NCBI GenBank assembly: GCA_040878115.1
Contig: JBBDMV010000108.1
Location: forward strand, 12,708-76,707
Source: JBBDMU01 sp040878115
GTDB lineage: Bacteria > Bacteroidota > Rhodothermia > Balneolales > Natronogracilivirgulaceae
Direction: 5' to 3'
Length of the DNA: 64,000 bases
The translations under genes were made by a program, and so were the position numbers. A model generated the notes under the pieces. The model was not told the origin of the DNA. It did no database searches and was given only the letters and a program-made list of their open reading frames with translations. Of this stretch, positions 53,139 to 63,618 are shown in pieces. Positions within the stretch are counted from its first letter, which is position 1. Each line of letters starts with the position of its first letter.

Positions 53139-56100
53139 TTATTTTAAGTTTGTATTTCGTTTAATAGCAATTTCACATTCTTTGCCGACGATATCCCAGT
53201 ACTTTACAAAATCCGGAGAATCAAGATCACCGGCAACCGTCTCTTCAGATAACGTTTCCACATTAATATAATCCTGCATTTTTTGGATAGCTTCTTTTAT
53301 TTCTTCAGAGCCTTTGTAAGCAATACGTATACGGTCGGTAACATCAAAATCAGCATCCTTGCGCATATTTTGAACTCTGTTGATGAATTCCCTGGCAATT
53401 CCCTCTGTGGCAAGCTCGGGCGTCAACTTGGTGTCAACTGCTATAGTTACTCCGTCTTCAGTCTCTACCGTCCAACCTTCAAGGCCGTGCCTGATAACTT
53501 CGATATAATCTGGTAATATTTCAACTTTTCCTTCGCCATCAAGTTGAAGATGAAGAGAGCCTTTTTCTTCAAATTCGGTTATCTGTTTAGTGGTAAGGTT
53601 CTTGATGAGGGGTGTGAGTTGCTTCATTTTCTTGCCAAACTTCTTACCCAAAGCAGGGAAGTTTGGTTTAGCACTCTTATGAACAATCCCTGAGTCATCA
53701 TCTACATATTCAATAGCTTTAACGTTCACTTCATCTAATATTATATATTTGACCGATTCAAAAGCTTTCCGTTCTTGGTCACTACCCGCAGGAATGATGA
53801 TTTTAGCAAGTGGTTGACGAACGTTGATATTGATCTTGTTTCGGGTTCTCAACACCATTGAGGAGACTTTTCTTGCAAGGTACATTCGGTATTCAAGGTT
53901 TTTATCTATAGATGTTTCTTCTACAGTAGGATAGAAACTTAAATGGACCGAACTTTCTTCGTGGCCAGTTACTTCATGCAGTCTTTGATAGATCCACTCA
54001 CTAAAGAATGGAGCAAACGGACTTGCGAGTTTGGATAAATTGAAAAGGCAATCGTACAGGGTTTGATATGCTGAAGTCTTGTCCAGGCTGGAACCTTTTT
54101 TCCAAAAACGACGGCGGCTTCGGCGCACATACCAATTGCTTAAATCATCTGCAAAACGCTCAATCTCACGAGCAGCACGCGTCGGTTCATAATCCTCAAG
54201 GAAGGCATCTACTTTCTTTATAGTTGTGAACTGCCTCGATATAATCCATCGGTCAATTTCGCCACGTTCGCTAACGGCTATAGGTGTACCCGAGAAGATA
54301 AACTCATCAATATTAGCATACAGAGCGAAAAATGAATAGGTATTGGTTATCTTGTTGAAGAACTTTCGCTGGGTTTCTTTTAGGCCTTCTTCGCTGAACT
54401 TGAGGTTATCCCATGGTGCAGAATTGCTCATCATATACCAGCGAGTTGTATCAGCACCGTAATTTTGCAGGATTTCAAAGGGATCAACGGTGTTGCCTTC
54501 AGACTTGCTCATCTTTTTGCCCTGAGCATCCAGTACCAGTCCGTTGGAGACTACATTACAATAAGCAGGACCGTCAAAAAGCAAAGTTCCGAGTGCATGC
54601 AGGGTATAAAACCAGCCACGAGTTTGGTCCACACCTTCTGCGATGAAATCTGCCGGGAAGTTTTCCTTGAACTTCTCCTTGTTTTCAAAAGGGTAGTGCC
54701 ATTGGGCGAAGGGCATGGCCCCCGAATCAAACCAAACATCCAGCAAGTCAGGTACGCGGCGCATGGTTCCGCCATTTTCGCTCTCCCAGGTGATTTCATC
54801 TATGTACGGACGGTGCAGATCTATTTCCTGATCGTCACTTAACCCTGCTTTTTTACGAAGCTCAGCTATACTTCCTATGCTTTCTACTTCATCAGGATTT
54901 TGGTCGTTTACCCAAATGGGCAGGGGGGTTCCCCAAAAGCGCTGCCGTGAAATGGACCAGTCTACATTGTTCTCCAGCCAGGCTCCGAATCGTTTGGTGC
55001 CTGTACTCTCCGGTTTCCAGTTAATCTTGTCATTTATGGCCACCATTTTTTCTTTCATAGAGGTGGTTTTAACAAACCAGGACTCAACAGGATATGACAT
55101 CAGCGGCGTACCTTTGCGCCAGTCGTGCGGGTAATTGTGCAGATAGGTCAGGTGCTTGTACATGATCCCGCGCTCTTTCAGGTTACGGGAAATGTTTTTA
55201 TCGGCATCTTTGAACCATTGACCAGCAAACTCTTCAATTCGAGGCTCGAATCTCCCTTCTCTGTCAACAGGATTGAACAAAGGAATGTTTTCTTTCTTAC
55301 AGATTTCATAATCGTCAACACCAAAAGCCGGGGCGGTATGGACAACTCCGGTACCGTCTTCAAGCGTTACAAAATCGCCTTCTATAATACGCCAGGCTTG
55401 TGATTTATCAAATTCCTTTAGCGCGTAATCAAATATAGGAGAATAGGTCTTGCCGATGAGCCGGGCACCTTTTACTACATCTATAATTTCATAATCTTCA
55501 CCGGCCAGCACTTTACCAATGAGTCCTTTAGCCAGAATTAATTTCTGCTCTTTACCCTCAAAGGTCAGCTTTACCGTGGCGTAGTCAATTTCTTTGTTCA
55601 CGGCCAGGGCCATGTTGGAAATTAATGTCCATGGTGTGGTGGTCCAGGCGAGGTAGTATGTTTCTTCCTCATCATCGGCCTTAAATTTGACAAATACAGA
55701 AGGGTCCTGAATCTCTTTATACCCAAGGCTTACTTCATGTGAACTTAAAACAGTACCGCTTCCGGGGGAATACCATTGTATCTTGTAGCCCTGATAAATG
55801 AGCCCTTTATTAAAAAGCTCATTTAAAGCCCACCAAACGGATTCGATGTAGTCATTTTCGAAAGTTATGTACGGATTATCAAGATCAACCCAATACCCCA
55901 TACGGTTGGTGAGTGTATCCCAAAGATCTTTGTACCGCAGCACACTCTCGCGGCAATGCTTATTGTATTCGGCAATACCGTAGGCCTCAACTTCTGAACG
56001 CCCCTGCAGGTTAAGTTCTTTTTCTACTTCAATTTCAACGGGGAGGCCATGGGTATCCCAACCTGCTTTGCGATCAACTCGATGGCCTTTAAGCGTTTTA

Positions 56101-56318
56101 TAACGGCAAAAAAGATCTTTAACGGTTCTGGCTAAAACGTGATGAATACCTGGCTTTCCGTTAGCCGTGGGAGGTCCTTCATAAAAAGTATAAGGTATGC
56201 CATCTTCTCTTGTGGATAAACTTTTCTCAAAGATGTTGTTTTCCTTCCACCATTGGAGAATCTCCAGCTCAGTTTTAGCATAATTGAGCTGCTTAACTTC
56301 TTTGAATCTTTTAGACAT
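53139..56318 (-). CDS. ileS: Isoleucine--tRNA ligase
   Basis: 1059 residues from the ATG at 56318. A start 45 bp upstream (56363) is less likely because a TATATTTG -7 box lies over it. The HIGH region is GPPTANGKPGIHHVLARTVK, the KMSKS loop is KKMSKSEGN, and the editing domain (about 190-400) contains WTTTPWTLISNMALAV. It charges tRNA-Ile and edits mischarged valine. It starts the ileS-dksA-lspA-sufU run, an order common in this group of bacteria. Confidence 0.96.
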   Translation of the reverse strand: MSKRFKEVKQLNYAKTELEILQWWKENNIFEKSLSTREDGIPYTFYEGPPTANGKPGIHHVLARTVKDLFCRYKTLKGHRVDRKAGWDTHGLPVEIEVEKELNLQGRSEVEAYGIAEYNKHCRESVLRYKDLWDTLTNRMGYWVDLDNPYITFENDYIESVWWALNELFNKGLIYQGYKIQWYSPGSGTVLSSHEVSLGYKEIQDPSVFVKFKADDEEETYYLAWTTTPWTLISNMALAVNKEIDYATVKLTFEGKEQKLILAKGLIGKVLAGEDYEIIDVVKGARLIGKTYSPIFDYALKEFDKSQAWRIIEGDFVTLEDGTGVVHTAPAFGVDDYEICKKENIPLFNPVDREGRFEPRIEEFAGQWFKDADKNISRNLKERGIMYKHLTYLHNYPHDWRKGTPLMSYPVESWFVKTTSMKEKMVAINDKINWKPESTGTKRFGAWLENNVDWSISRQRFWGTPLPIWVNDQNPDEVESIGSIAELRKKAGLSDDQEIDLHRPYIDEITWESENGGTMRRVPDLLDVWFDSGAMPFAQWHYPFENKEKFKENFPADFIAEGVDQTRGWFYTLHALGTLLFDGPAYCNVVSNGLVLDAQGKKMSKSEGNTVDPFEILQNYGADTTRWYMMSNSAPWDNLKFSEEGLKETQRKFFNKITNTYSFFALYANIDEFIFSGTPIAVSERGEIDRWIISRQFTTIKKVDAFLEDYEPTRAAREIERFADDLSNWYVRRSRRRFWKKGSSLDKTSAYQTLYDCLFNLSKLASPFAPFFSEWIYQRLHEVTGHEESSVHLSFYPTVEETSIDKNLEYRMYLARKVSSMVLRTRNKININVRQPLAKIIIPAGSDQERKAFESVKYIILDEVNVKAIEYVDDDSGIVHKSAKPNFPALGKKFGKKMKQLTPLIKNLTTKQITEFEEKGSLHLQLDGEGKVEILPDYIEVIRHGLEGWTVETEDGVTIAVDTKLTPELATEGIAREFINRVQNMRKDADFDVTDRIRIAYKGSEEIKEAIQKMQDYINVETLSEETVAGDLDSPDFVKYWDIVGKECEIAIKRNTNLK

Positions 56319-56360
56319 AAAAGATGAATAAATTGCAGGTTCTGAAAAAATTATAAGCTC

Positions 56361-56368
56361 CAAATATA
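56361..56368 (-). promoter_or_regulatory. Candidate -7 box of the ileS promoter
   Basis: On the minus strand TATATTTG, an exact match to the TAnnTTTG element of Bacteroidota promoters, lies 43-50 bp upstream of the preferred ileS start codon. No clear -33 TTTG is at the expected distance, so the call is weak. Confidence 0.35.
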
Positions 56369-56600
56369 CAAAAAATATTGAATAGTCAGTGATTAGTGAT
56401 CAATAATGATATGGATAAGGGATGAATGAAAACGATTAATGCTGTTTAACAGAAGCTTTCCTAAAAAAGAAGAGCTTGATCAAGCACACCCATATTGATT
56501 ATGTTAACCAGCGAATAGAATTCTCAGATGCAATAACCACAGCATCAATAGGTTAATGTTGCTGATGACCTTATTCTGATAACTAAAGAATATTTAATGA

Positions 56601-57110
56601 ATGTTTAAATCGAGAACCATTACCAAAGAAGATCCATACAAAATCTGTTTTGTGTGTCTTGGCAACATATGTCGTAGCCCAACAGCCGAAGGCCTTTTTC
56701 GGCGAATAGTAGACGAACAAGGTTTGGATGAATATTTTGAAATTGACTCAGCCGGAACATCGGCCTGGCATGTTGGCGAACCAGCTAATTCAAAAAGCCG
56801 TACGATTGCTGAGAAATATGGTACAAAATTACTATCCAAAGCCCGGAGGTTTGAGCCTGTCGATCTCGAATACTATGATTTGGTAGTGGCTATGGATTTT
56901 GCCAATCATGAAACACTTAAAGAACTTGATGAAGCAGGTATTTATCATCCCAAAATTACTACACTGCGAGAGTTTGATCCAAAACCCGGTGATGGAGAAG
57001 TACCCGATCCATATTTCGGGGGTATAAATGGTTTTGAGAATGTTTATGAAATAGTCAAGCGTAGCTGTGAGAGCTTGCTGGAGCAACTTTTAAAATCTCT
57101 TAAAAAGTAA
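56601..57110 (+). CDS. Low-molecular-weight protein-tyrosine phosphatase
   Basis: 169 residues. The P-loop is CLGNICRS at 19-26, with C19 the nucleophile and R25 the phosphate-binding arginine (CX5R). The general acid aspartate is in VPDPYFGG at about 134-141. It hydrolyses phosphotyrosine and sometimes phosphoarginine in regulators; in polysaccharide operons it partners a tyrosine kinase, but none is seen here. It precedes a fructosamine-kinase-like gene by 17 bp on the same strand, so the two are likely co-transcribed. The same gene pairing is known in other bacteria (YfkJ-like/FN3K pairs) and may serve protein deglycation, which is conjecture. Confidence 0.92.
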   Translation: MFKSRTITKEDPYKICFVCLGNICRSPTAEGLFRRIVDEQGLDEYFEIDSAGTSAWHVGEPANSKSRTIAEKYGTKLLSKARRFEPVDLEYYDLVVAMDFANHETLKELDEAGIYHPKITTLREFDPKPGDGEVPDPYFGGINGFENVYEIVKRSCESLLEQLLKSLKK

Positions 57111-57127
57111 TATCAAAAAATGAGATA

Positions 57128-57997
57128 ATGCTAAACGAATCTCTGCACAAATATTTTAGATCTACTTATAAAAGTGAAATCAATAATACCAGCCCGGTTT
57201 CAGGAGGGAGCATAAATAATGCAGCCAAAGTGAAGCTGAAGAACGGTGAAGCTTATTTTGTTAAGTGGAATAAGGAATCCCTGGTTCATATGTTCGAAAC
57301 GGAAGCCAAAGGGCTGGAGCTTTTGAAAAAAGCAAAAACGGACCTGGTTTTTCCGAAAGTTGAAGATTATAATGTTATCCCGGAAGAAAATATATCTTTT
57401 CTGGTGATGGAGTATCTGGAGCCGAAAACCCCTGTAAATTCTTTCTACGAGAATTTCGGAAAACAACTGGCACAGCTCCACGAAAATAAGAGTGACACGT
57501 ACGGACTTGATCACGACAATTTCATTGGCCGTCTTCCACAGGATAATTCACCATCTGTTGACTGGATTTCTTTTTTTATTGAGAGAAGGCTGCGCCCACA
57601 ATTTGAGATGGCAGTGGACTCAGCGCAGCTACCGGCTACGCTCATCCAAAACTTTGAAAGGCTTTGTGAGCTGCTGCCGGATATGCTTCCCGATGAAAAG
57701 CCAAGCCTTTTGCATGGCGACTTATGGGGTGGGAATTACCTGTGTGTATCTGATAAACAGGCCGCCCTTGTTGACCCTGCAGTCTATTACGGGAACCGTG
57801 AAATAGAGCTGTCTTTCACTCAGCTGTTCGGAGGCTTTGACGATTCTTTCTATGATGCTTATAACGAAGCCATGCCGCTCCAGTCAAATTTTAATGAAAG
57901 AGTGGATATTTATAATCTGTATCCGTTGCTCGTCCACGTCAATATGTTCGGGCGAGCTTATGCAAGTCAGGTACAGGCCATAATTCAGGATTTTTAG
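57128..57997 (+). CDS. Fructosamine kinase-family protein
   Basis: 289 residues. The kinase core is shown by AKVKLKNGEAYFVKWN (ATP-contacting lysine), LVMEYLEP, FGKQLAQLHENKSD and the catalytic loop LLHGDLWGGNYLC with metal-binding DPAVYYGNREIELSF. Family members phosphorylate ketosamines on glycated proteins, which then decompose. It lies in a likely two-gene operon with the phosphatase. About 294 bp of hairpin-rich DNA follow before the mutase gene. Confidence 0.9.
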   Translation: MLNESLHKYFRSTYKSEINNTSPVSGGSINNAAKVKLKNGEAYFVKWNKESLVHMFETEAKGLELLKKAKTDLVFPKVEDYNVIPEENISFLVMEYLEPKTPVNSFYENFGKQLAQLHENKSDTYGLDHDNFIGRLPQDNSPSVDWISFFIERRLRPQFEMAVDSAQLPATLIQNFERLCELLPDMLPDEKPSLLHGDLWGGNYLCVSDKQAALVDPAVYYGNREIELSFTQLFGGFDDSFYDAYNEAMPLQSNFNERVDIYNLYPLLVHVNMFGRAYASQVQAIIQDF

Positions 57998-58026
57998 AGG
58001 ACGACACGTCTAATCGCATGCGAGGC

Positions 58027-58209
58027 AAAGTTGTCAAATCTTCTTTGGTTGCTTGAAGGATGTTACCTTTATTTGGATCACTGGCTAGCCAGATTTGACA
58101 ACTTTTGGATACCATTTCGACTTCCCTTCGACTTCGTTTCGCTACGCTTCACTGCGCTCTTTGTGACGTTGATGGTTGTGTATCATAGACATATACAACC
58201 ACCAACGTC
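58027..58209. repeat. Two hairpin-forming inverted repeats between the fructosamine kinase and mutase genes
   Basis: A 15-bp perfect pair (58027-58041 with 58091-58105) and a 19-bp pair with two mismatches (58165-58183 with 58191-58209, 7-nt loop). Between them lies a CTTCGACTTCG...GCTACGCTTCACTGCG tract of short quasi-repeats. No gene is convincing here; a 76-codon open frame overlaps it but has no coding character. Confidence 0.6.
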
Positions 58210-58291
58210 TTGTATGAAATATAATCCCGATATATTTATTCTTGTTTTGATAATTTTGTAGATTACTAGAAAATCATTCAGGAGAACCGTT

Positions 58292-60388
<2,097 letters not shown>

Positions 60389-60430
60389 TTTTTCAATCAA
60401 GCTATTCTTGATGCTAAATAAACAGCCATT

Positions 60431-61414
60431 TTGAAACAAAACGTTACCGACATCCAGTCAGGGATCCTGAGTGGGAACCGACGTATGCTCGCCAAGGGAA
60501 TTACCCTGGTTGAAAGTCGCCGCAAACAGGATATGGATGCCGCTCAGCAAGTTTTGGAAAAGCTGATGAGCAAAACAGGACAATCCATTCGCCTTGGGAT
60601 TACGGGGGTTCCGGGTGTCGGTAAAAGCACATTCATCGAAACACTTGGAATGCAGCTTATTGAAAAAGGGCACAGAATTGCCGTGCTCGCTGTTGATCCA
60701 AGCAGTCCTCGTTCCGGGGGTAGCATTCTGGGAGATAAAACCAGGATGCCTTCACTGTCAACCCGGGAAGAAGCATTTATACGACCGTCGCCTGCAAGTG
60801 GCACGCTTGGCGGGGTTGCGGGGAAAACACGGGAATCCATACTCTTGTGCGAAGCGGCAGGTTATGATGTGGTCCTGGTCGAGACCGTAGGTGTGGGCCA
60901 GTCGGAAGTGGAAGTTGCTTCAATGGTAGATTACTTTTTGGTGCTTATGCTTCCCGGTGCCGGTGATTCTCTTCAGGGGATTAAAAAGGGGATCATTGAA
61001 TTGGCTGATATGTTGGTCATCAATAAGGCCGATGGTGATAGCCTGAAATCTGCCAAATTAGCTAAAAGTGAATATGAAAAAGCATTACGGCTATTAGGTC
61101 CGCCGAAAAGCAGGGCCAGGCTATGCAGCTCATTAAAAGGAGATGGTGTATCCGCGGTTTGGGATGAAGTAACCGAATACATCAATAAACAGAAAAAAGA
61201 AGGCGGGTTTGAATTAAACCGAAAGAAACAGATGTATAACTGGATGGTCCGTATAACGGAAGAAGCTATTTTGCAGGACTTTAGATTGAATAGCCACGTG
61301 AGGGATGCTTTAATTAACTTTAAATCACAACTTGAAAAAGGAGAAACAACGCCCGTTATGGCATGTATGAAGTTGTTGAAACTATTCAGGGAAAATACTG
61401 AACGGCCAGATTAA
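60431..61414 (+). CDS. meaB: Methylmalonyl-CoA mutase-associated GTPase MeaB
   Basis: 327 residues from a TTG start; no ATG fits the N-terminal region that is conserved in the family. The P-loop is GVPGVGKS at 59-66; further marks are AVDPSSPRSGGSILGDKTRM, FIRPSPASGTLGGVAGKTRE, VLVETVGVGQSEVEVA and VINKADGD (G4). It protects the B12 mutase and gates cofactor loading and exchange using GTP. It is directly downstream of the mutase gene on the same strand. Confidence 0.95.
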   Translation: MKQNVTDIQSGILSGNRRMLAKGITLVESRRKQDMDAAQQVLEKLMSKTGQSIRLGITGVPGVGKSTFIETLGMQLIEKGHRIAVLAVDPSSPRSGGSILGDKTRMPSLSTREEAFIRPSPASGTLGGVAGKTRESILLCEAAGYDVVLVETVGVGQSEVEVASMVDYFLVLMLPGAGDSLQGIKKGIIELADMLVINKADGDSLKSAKLAKSEYEKALRLLGPPKSRARLCSSLKGDGVSAVWDEVTEYINKQKKEGGFELNRKKQMYNWMVRITEEAILQDFRLNSHVRDALINFKSQLEKGETTPVMACMKLLKLFRENTERPD

Positions 61415-61525
61415 AGCGGTCGCAAAAACTGTTGTGACTTTTTATTTTTAAATTTAATCAAGAGATATCTGATTGAATTCAGAATTTCCTCCGCCTTTTC
61501 AAAATTAAATCAAGAAAGTATTATA

Positions 61526-61964
61526 ATGAGCGAACCAACTCTTAGCGAAAATAGCATCAGTCCCCTTACAAAATTCACTGAAGATGAACAGATGCTCAAA
61601 GAGGCATCGGCCGATTTCGCCGAAATCGTGATAGCGCCTCTGGTTTATACCATGGACCAACAGGGCAGTCTTGACAGCGATTTGATCAAGGCCTGCTTTG
61701 AACAGGGACTTATGGGAATAGAAATACCGGGTGAATACGGTGGTGCGGGTGGAAGTTTCTTTATGGCGATTCTGGCTATAGAATTACTCTTCTGATGTAG
61801 CCGAAAAGGTGACATCTTCTGCCATTGATATCTTTGGCGGCTATGGATATGTTAAAGAGTATCCCGTCGAGAAGTTTTTCCGTGATGCCAAAATCGGAAA
61901 GATTTATGAGGGCACATCTTTTATGCAATTACAAACCATTTCAAAACTTATATTAGCCGAATAA
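61526..61964 (+). pseudogene. Acyl-CoA dehydrogenase with large internal deletion
   Basis: The first 88 codons encode the N-terminus of an acyl-CoA dehydrogenase (SPLTKFTEDEQMLKEASADF, QGLMGIEIPGEYGGAGGSFF, MAILAIEL) and then stop. From 61794 another frame gives the C-terminus of the same family: DVAEKVTSSAIDIFGGYGYV, KEYPVEKFFRDAKIGKIYEG and TSFMQLQTISKLILAE, to the stop at 61962-61964. Roughly 230 internal codons are missing, with a frameshift at the join. The gene follows meaB on the same strand and may once have belonged to the same acyl-CoA pathway. Confidence 0.85.
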
Positions 61965-62069
61965 ACCTTTTTATAAAATATTATTTTATAAAAAGGGAAC
62001 GTTACCCCGCGTTATGTGCTTTGTTGGTCCTGAGGTTAAGAAAAAATTACGTAAAAGACCCTGTTTTAT

Positions 62070-63320
62070 ATGAATGATTCTGATATGGAATTACTGAAGT
62101 CCGTGTGCAAAGATCAGGCTGCATTCGAGAAAGCCCGAGCTTTATTCGATCAGTATATCTCCGAAAAAAATACCGTTAAACAAAACCTGGACTTACTTGA
62201 AGCAGCTATTTGTAATGATTACGATTCCATTGTGATCACAGAGATGGACCTTGAGAATCCCCGCATAGTGTATGTAAATGATGGATTCATTAAGCTGACC
62301 GGCTACACCAAAGAAGAGGCCATAGGCAAAACCCCTAAAATTCTTCAAGGTCCTAAGACCGAGCGTAAGGTATTGGATGATTTAAAATCGTTTTTAAAAG
62401 AAGGTAAGTCTTTCTTTGGCCAGGCTATTAATTATAAAAAAGACGGTTCTGAATTTGTGAACCAATGGGACATCCATCCTTTGGTAAACAATAACGGTGA
62501 AATAACTCACTGGGTTTCTTACCAGCATGATATCACCGAACGGAAAAAGCTGGAAGGGGAGAAAGCAGGACGGTTCCTTTTTGCCGGGCATGCGGATGAC
62601 AATCTTTATGAAAGATCAGCAGAAACCATCGTTGATTTTTTAGATAGCGGAGCCATAACCTTCGCCAATCATTCCTTTTGTGAATTAGCCGGGTATTGTC
62701 AGGAAGAATTAAAGATGTTAAATATCCATGACCTGATACCATCCAACAAGAATAAATTATTCGATATTGGTTTTAAACATTTGTGGGAAAATGGCATTCA
62801 ATCTAAAAGCTTTCGCGCTTTACTTAAGCATAAAAGCAGTCTGCCTGTTCAGGTCGAAATAAACCTGAGACCTGTGGAATCAAGGGGTGGCAAGGGAATC
62901 CGTGCCTTTGTCGGAAATATTTCTTTAAGAAAAAAGGTTTTTAAGACGCTCAAGAAGCGGAATACGGATTACAGACGCCTGGTCAACAAAAGGTCTGATT
63001 TCACCTATGGACTAAGCCTGGACGCCAATGGAAATCCTTTCTTCAAATGGGTTTCCGAAGGCTTTAAATCCATTACCGGGTTCAAGCCTGAAGAATGTTC
63101 CACAGCCGGAAGTTGGCAGGACCTCGTTCATCCGGAAGATATAGACCAGGTTACCAACCATATCAACAAAGTGCTCAAAGGAAAATCTTCATGTTCTGAA
63201 TACAGGATCAAAACTTGTCAGGGCGGTTTCAAAAAAGTATTGGATTATGCAAAAGTCGACGATACCAACACGAAGACCGTCAAAGGCTCGATCGTAGATA
63301 TAACACTCACAAAGATATAA
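62070..63320 (+). CDS. PAS-domain protein without an output domain
   Basis: 416 residues with three PAS-like regions. The first (about 50-165) has IVYVNDGFIKLTGYTKEEAI, GKTPKILQGPKT and WVSYQHDITERKKLE (PAC). It resembles LOV domains, but the photoactive cysteine position of the GxNCRFLQG motif is proline, so it is not photoactive. The second region (about 180-290) and the third (about 300-416, with FFKWVSEGFKSITGFKPEE and DLVHPEDIDQV) follow. No histidine kinase, GGDEF or methyl-accepting output is encoded, so it may be a signal adaptor. A transcription terminator is not seen. Confidence 0.8.
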   Translation: MNDSDMELLKSVCKDQAAFEKARALFDQYISEKNTVKQNLDLLEAAICNDYDSIVITEMDLENPRIVYVNDGFIKLTGYTKEEAIGKTPKILQGPKTERKVLDDLKSFLKEGKSFFGQAINYKKDGSEFVNQWDIHPLVNNNGEITHWVSYQHDITERKKLEGEKAGRFLFAGHADDNLYERSAETIVDFLDSGAITFANHSFCELAGYCQEELKMLNIHDLIPSNKNKLFDIGFKHLWENGIQSKSFRALLKHKSSLPVQVEINLRPVESRGGKGIRAFVGNISLRKKVFKTLKKRNTDYRRLVNKRSDFTYGLSLDANGNPFFKWVSEGFKSITGFKPEECSTAGSWQDLVHPEDIDQVTNHINKVLKGKSSCSEYRIKTCQGGFKKVLDYAKVDDTNTKTVKGSIVDITLTKI

Positions 63321-63333
63321 TACCCAGAGAAGC

Positions 63334-63618
63334 CTAAACAATACCCTGATCTTTTGCCCATTGATACAATATTTCGTGAAGCTCATCCTGATCTGCATCT
63401 GAACCATTTAGCATATCATCAATGTCATTTTGGGAGAAAATGACCAGGCAACCCATTTTCTCCAGGGCCTCATCGAGCTTTTGAGGATTTGCAGAAGAGA
63501 GTTTTGTTAAATCAATTCCCGCCGATTGATTCGTGAGGTCCAGCAAACAATAAAACATATCTTCAGGCTTTTCACTAAATCCAAAAACTTCAAGTTTGGT
63601 TTGTTCTTTATCAGGCAT
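63334..63618 (-). CDS. Small acidic protein of unknown function
   Basis: 94 residues, acidic, probably mostly helical (LDEALEKMGCLVIFSQNDID and DADQDELHEILYQWAKDQ). No signal peptide or known domain. It is convergent with the PAS gene (13-bp gap). The even distribution of codon use and a reasonable start make it likely to be real, but it could be a minor frame. Confidence 0.5.
   Translation of the reverse strand: MPDKEQTKLEVFGFSEKPEDMFYCLLDLTNQSAGIDLTKLSSANPQKLDEALEKMGCLVIFSQNDIDDMLNGSDADQDELHEILYQWAKDQGIV

Noticed and set aside
58031..58261. A 76-codon open frame between the fructosamine kinase and mutase genes
   Set aside because: It runs through two hairpin repeats and has repeat-driven composition; no family is recognised, and the hairpins explain the sequence better.
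57998..58291. A possible cobalamin riboswitch upstream of the B12-dependent mutase
   Set aside because: The conserved B12-box core was not found in the gap; only inverted repeats are present.
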